Shown: positions 60,738-64,000 of the stretch, piece by piece
Numbering within the stretch: position 1 is the stretch's first letter
Layout of the letters: every line of letters begins with the position of its first letter
NCBI GenBank assembly: GCA_012861695.1
Contig: JAAOOA010000191.1
Span: 163,501 to 227,500, forward strand
Source of the DNA: Trematomus loennbergii
Lineage: Eukaryota; Chordata; Actinopteri; Perciformes; Nototheniidae
DNA length: 64,000 bases
Direction of reading: 5' to 3'
Notes under the pieces: generated by a model
What the model was told of the DNA's origin: nothing
Databases searched by the model: none
The model's input: the letters and a program-made list of their open reading frames with translations, nothing else
Position numbers and translations under genes: made by a program

Positions 60738-61831
60738 CTGTGGAGACACCGAGAGAGAAGAAGGGATCAGCAACGCATTGCATATACAGTAAGAGCATCA
60801 TGTGTTCATCTCTGGAACTCTCTCCCCTTCACATCCGACAGTCTGACACAATCACCACATTCAAGACCCTCCTCAAAACCACCTGTTCAGATCAGCCTAC
60901 TCACTGTAGTGCTACATGTCCCCTGTCTCCCCAACATGTTCCCTGTTACGGTCCTTTTGTACTGTCTTAAACCTTTCCTTAGAATATTTTATGAATTGTA
61001 AGGTGTCCGTGTAAGGTGTCCTTGTAAGGTGTTGTTTTGTTTGAATTGAGATCGATCATGTGTGTGGCTTTGTCGCAGTCTTGTGACAATCGAATATCTA
61101 AATAAATGTCCAATAAAGATTAAAAGTTTATATTATATTGTGATTTGTAGTTCATCCAATTTGCACTGGACAGCACCAGATGAGCCTGGGACTTGAAGGG
61201 CCGTTATTATACTGTTTAACATCAATTTATTATAGGTCTTAGATATATACAACATGTCTCTGAAGTGTTTGGCTCCAAACACCAAACAGATCATTGCAGC
61301 ATCCCATAATCCCCTCTGTTTCAGCCCTGTTTCAAAAGTGCTGATTCTCTGTCTGTTACTTTAGATGAAAATAAGGAGCCCCTCCCCACGCCCCTCTGAG
61401 AGAGATTTGGTTACAAAGAACACAATGGTGCTCTAGGAGGAGATTCAGGTGATAAGGTGTGGGGGGGGGGTTACTTTGGTTGCGGATTGGCTAATGGTTA
61501 CACAAGACAACACATCGTTATGACATCATAAAGTGGCCACAAGCTGATCAGCTCATTTTCAGACAGGTTTTTATAAAAATGGATCAGGACAAAAAGAGAG
61601 AGAATCTTTGTTCCTGAAACTTTCAGAGTCTCTTTACACAGAGGGACACATGGTTACTGTATGTAGAAGAGACATGAAAAAAGTGGATTTTAAATAATAG
61701 GGGACCTTTAAATAAAACTAATAAAATAATAATAGTGAAATAAACCTCCAATAATCCCCATTTCCCAAAAGTAAAGCAACTCTTACTTGGTTTCTTCTTC
61801 TCTTTGCTACTTTTATCAGTCGCGGTCTCCT
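60538..61831 (-). CDS. trdn: Triadin, 3' end of gene (two last coding exons; gene continues beyond the window)
   Basis: Triadin is a single-pass protein of the junctional sarcoplasmic reticulum. It links calsequestrin to the ryanodine receptor through lysine/glutamate-rich (KEKE) luminal repeats. Two - strand exons join in phase: 61787-61831 gives ETATDKSSKEKKKP and a split Ser codon, and 60538-60737 gives QRFFQCVYVPGRNAQYPLRP and the tail. The RFFQCVY segment matches the conserved C-terminal segment of vertebrate triadins as I remember it, and KSSKEKKKP is a typical triadin KEKE-type short exon. Position and convergent orientation next to clvs2 match human chromosome 6 (CLVS2 +, TRDN -). The N-terminal and membrane parts lie to the right, outside the window. 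I found no further exon at 61832-64000. Confidence 0.78.
60780..61140 (+). mobile_element. LINE 3' end with ORF C-terminus remnant, in last trdn intron
   Basis: One frame, lightly shifted, reads LELSPLHIRQSDTITTFKTL LKTTCSDQP, resembling the LWNSLPxxIRxSxSxxxFKxxLKTHLF tail of fish LINE ORFs. A 3' UTR with three GTAAGGTGTC/TAAGGTGT repeats and AATAAATGTCCAATAAAG follows. 5'-truncated. Confidence 0.65.
61196..61711 (-). mobile_element. TTAA-type MITE family C1, single-unit (unexpanded) copy
   Basis: Reverse of the family C1 body. It carries only one 37-bp-type unit (ATGTCTCTTCTACATACAGT on the minus strand, 61645-61675) where the copy at 1655-3558 has about 51. The right end is GGGGACCTTTAA (TTAA 61708-61711). 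It lies in the last trdn intron, 75 bp from the 45-bp exon. Confidence 0.8.
61787..61831 (-). CDS. trdn: trdn penultimate exon, 45 bp, KEKE-type
   Basis: On the minus strand, TTTCTTGCAG / AG GAG ACC ... AAA CCA A / GTAAGAG. It is a 15-codon exon beginning with the last two bases of a codon and ending with the first base of the next, the same phase as the terminal exon needs. The peptide ETATDKSSKEKKKP is rich in Lys/Glu, as in the many short luminal exons of triadin. Both splice sites are strong. The nearest in-frame exon upstream must be beyond 64000. Confidence 0.72.
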
Positions 61832-62259
61832 CTGCAAGAAATGGGAATTCAGACATTGTTATATAACGTCAGTTTTATAGTCAAGTGTGAGACTGTGAGA
61901 CTGTGAGAAAGAGAGAAAGAAGACAAAGGATGACATGCATTTAAGTGATGGGAGGAAAACAGTCTGGAAAGAGAAAGAGAGGAGAATCCCAATGTCAGAT
62001 TGATTTTAACATACATTTATGGAGAAAATCAAGACTTCTTCTGCACTTTACAGGGCCAAAAAGTCAAATATAGATTGGTTTATGAGTTGTAAAACACTTA
62101 ATTTGGATTATTGGTTGGTATAGAATCTATAGAGTAATACAAAAAACACACATCTTTACAGATATTGCAGCAAATTAAAGAGAAATCAAACAATTTTTGC
62201 TCCAAGAAACAGGAAACAGTGCGCCAGACGTTAAAAAGGAAAGTGTGGAGTCACTCGGG

Positions 62260-62384
<125 letters not shown>

Positions 62385-62809
62385 GGGGGTTTATTCTCCA
62401 CTGGATGACTCACTAAGAACAGAGCTCTAACACTTGAATGGGTTCTGCTTCATGGGTTTAATCAATTTGTCTAAAGTGTTATTGTTGCTGAATTCATCAA
62501 AAGTCACATAATCCGTGGCGATGACTGGAGGCCGGTAATCTGGACTCCATCAGCTCATCTCATTAAATAAATATAATAATAATTTAGGATCGTGATGTCA
62601 TTACAGCAGATTCATGTTGAGTCAACCAGTGGGAAGAAGGAGGAAATGAACTGAATACCTCAAGCTCTACAGGAAGCCCTTTTTCCATTCTCTATGAACA
62701 ACAAGCATACGGTGTAAAACATTTAACAAAAAGACTTAATATGTTTCTTAATTTATCCTTTTTTATATTTATATGTTGTATTGACTAGTGGGAATCCAGC
62801 TGGAGGAAA

Positions 62810-63255
62810 GTAGTACATTTCCTCATGTACTGTACAGCTTTTACTTGAGTATTTATTACATGTACTATTGCATATTGTACTTTTTACATTTCTCACACAC
62901 AACTTGGTATTTTCTACCTTTTAAGTACAAAAAATGATGATAATGCATCACATTTTATGGGCTTATAATAGAAATAATGAACCACCTTACTGTATGTAAC
63001 ACAATAAAGGTGCTATTTTTTCATTAAGATTAAAGTATAAAACATGTGATAGAATAAGTACGTTTTGTTGACCTATAATAAAGACTGGAATAAAGGAGAA
63101 AATCAATTGTATTTTTTCACTATTTTGGGTATTTTTGATATTTATTTGCCTGATAACACTTTTACTTAAGTACGTTTTTTAATGCAGGTTTTACTTGTGT
63201 TTGTTATTATTACTTTGACTTAAGTTAAAGATTTAAATACTTTTCCCCTGTATTC
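62810..63255 (-). mobile_element. Family D-like (hAT-like) MITE remnant
   Basis: TACTGTACAGCTTTTACTTG AGTA and ACTTTTACTTAAGTACGTTT are the typical ACTTAAGTA/ACTTGAGTA-rich ends of this fish MITE group. Degenerate tips, no array. Confidence 0.5.
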
Positions 63256-64000
63256 AAGCTAGCATGCCCCTCCCTCCTGCAGTAAATCACTTCCTGTCAC
63301 CTGACCCCTGCACACCTGCTTCACATTTCCCTAATCAGCCTCCAGTATAAATACCAGAACATTTCCAATAATTTCCTTCCAGATGTTCTACTTTGCTTAT
63401 GTTCTGGATTATGTTTGTTTTCAGGTAAATTTGCCTGTTTTTGATTGAAGTAAAAGTCTTGCTTTTGGGTCATTTTCCAAACCAAACCAAAATAACATTC
63501 CCATACAACATAAACTCTCAATTAAGCCTTGATTGAAATAGATTCCCTCCCACATTACTATCTTATTAGCTTTGTATTTTGAATCAAAATGAACTTTGTT
63601 ACTTTTCGGCAACACATCTACCAGGTGAGGTTTAGAACAAAATCATGGTTTTGTTTGGAAAAAAGTACGTTTGTACATCATTGAGATAAAGTGTGGACTG
63701 CAATGAAGTGACTTTTGGGATGGATATTGGACACTTGACACTCACTTTTACAGACTGCTGTCAACACTTGGATTTTATCAATCGACTTGATGTCATGTGA
63801 CCCGGTGACTCAAAATAAACAAAGCATTTTTTATATAGTCGCAGCATTGTGATACCATTCAGCATTGATGTTGATTTATTAATGAAATGATGAATAGATG
63901 GTGGACATAAATCCAATTTAAAAGAGGTGTATCCTATCATATGTCCACTTTTATCTGGTCTGAAATTGGCGTTAAAACTACAATTATTAGAACAGAGTAT
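63256..64000. other. trdn intron (inferred), no recognised feature
   Basis: No further KEKE-type exon with splice sites was found on the minus strand up to the window edge. Confidence 0.45.

Overview
This window is vertebrate nuclear DNA, almost certainly from a teleost fish. The evidence is GT-AG spliced exons that are GC-rich in AT-rich introns, long CA/TG microsatellites, a Tc1-type transposon, a tRNA-derived SINE, several fish-type LINE 3' tails, and a very high density of short inverted-repeat (MITE-like) elements. There is no bacterial or viral gene organisation and no CRISPR array. I cannot name the species.

Two host genes are supported. The first, on the + strand, is a complete clvs2 (clavesin-2). 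Its five coding exons lie at 13088-13476, 16006-16180, 45857-45967, 46945-47177 and 49109-49202. They join in phase to a 333-residue CRAL-TRIO lipid-binding protein ending in a clathrin-box-like tail. A CpG-containing stretch at about 12340-13087 is the likely 5' UTR and promoter side. The second, on the - strand, is the 3' end of trdn (triadin): terminal exon 60538-60737 and the 45-bp exon before it, 61787-61831. The convergent order clvs2 > < trdn matches the human CLVS2-TRDN neighbourhood as I remember it, which supports both calls. The two proteins are not expected to act in one pathway: clavesin-2 is a neuronal endosomal/clathrin factor and triadin is a muscle junctional sarcoplasmic reticulum protein.

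Everything else is non-coding or mobile. 1-12,300 (upstream of clvs2) holds MITEs, a 37-bp minisatellite grown inside one MITE, a second unrelated 37-bp array inside a hAT-like element, and a 57-bp array. Intron 2 (29.7 kb) is a transposon store. It holds a hAT-like element abutted by 36-38 bp direct repeats, a 2.8-kb inverted duplication, a 1.9-kb TTAA-flanked element with a possible two-exon mini-gene, further TTAA elements, a second 57-bp array, LINE/SINE pieces, and an apparently intact 1608-bp Tc1 transposon with a full 334-aa DD34E transposase. 47,700-60,500 holds two more 57-bp arrays, one in each orientation, and more MITEs.

The main theme is TTAA-flanked MITEs with related termini acting as nurseries for minisatellites, with unexpanded seed units still visible elsewhere. 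I see no clearly new multi-gene biological system. The most interesting leads are the mini-gene in the 21.9-23.8 kb element, the MITE-to-satellite series, and the young Tc1 copy.
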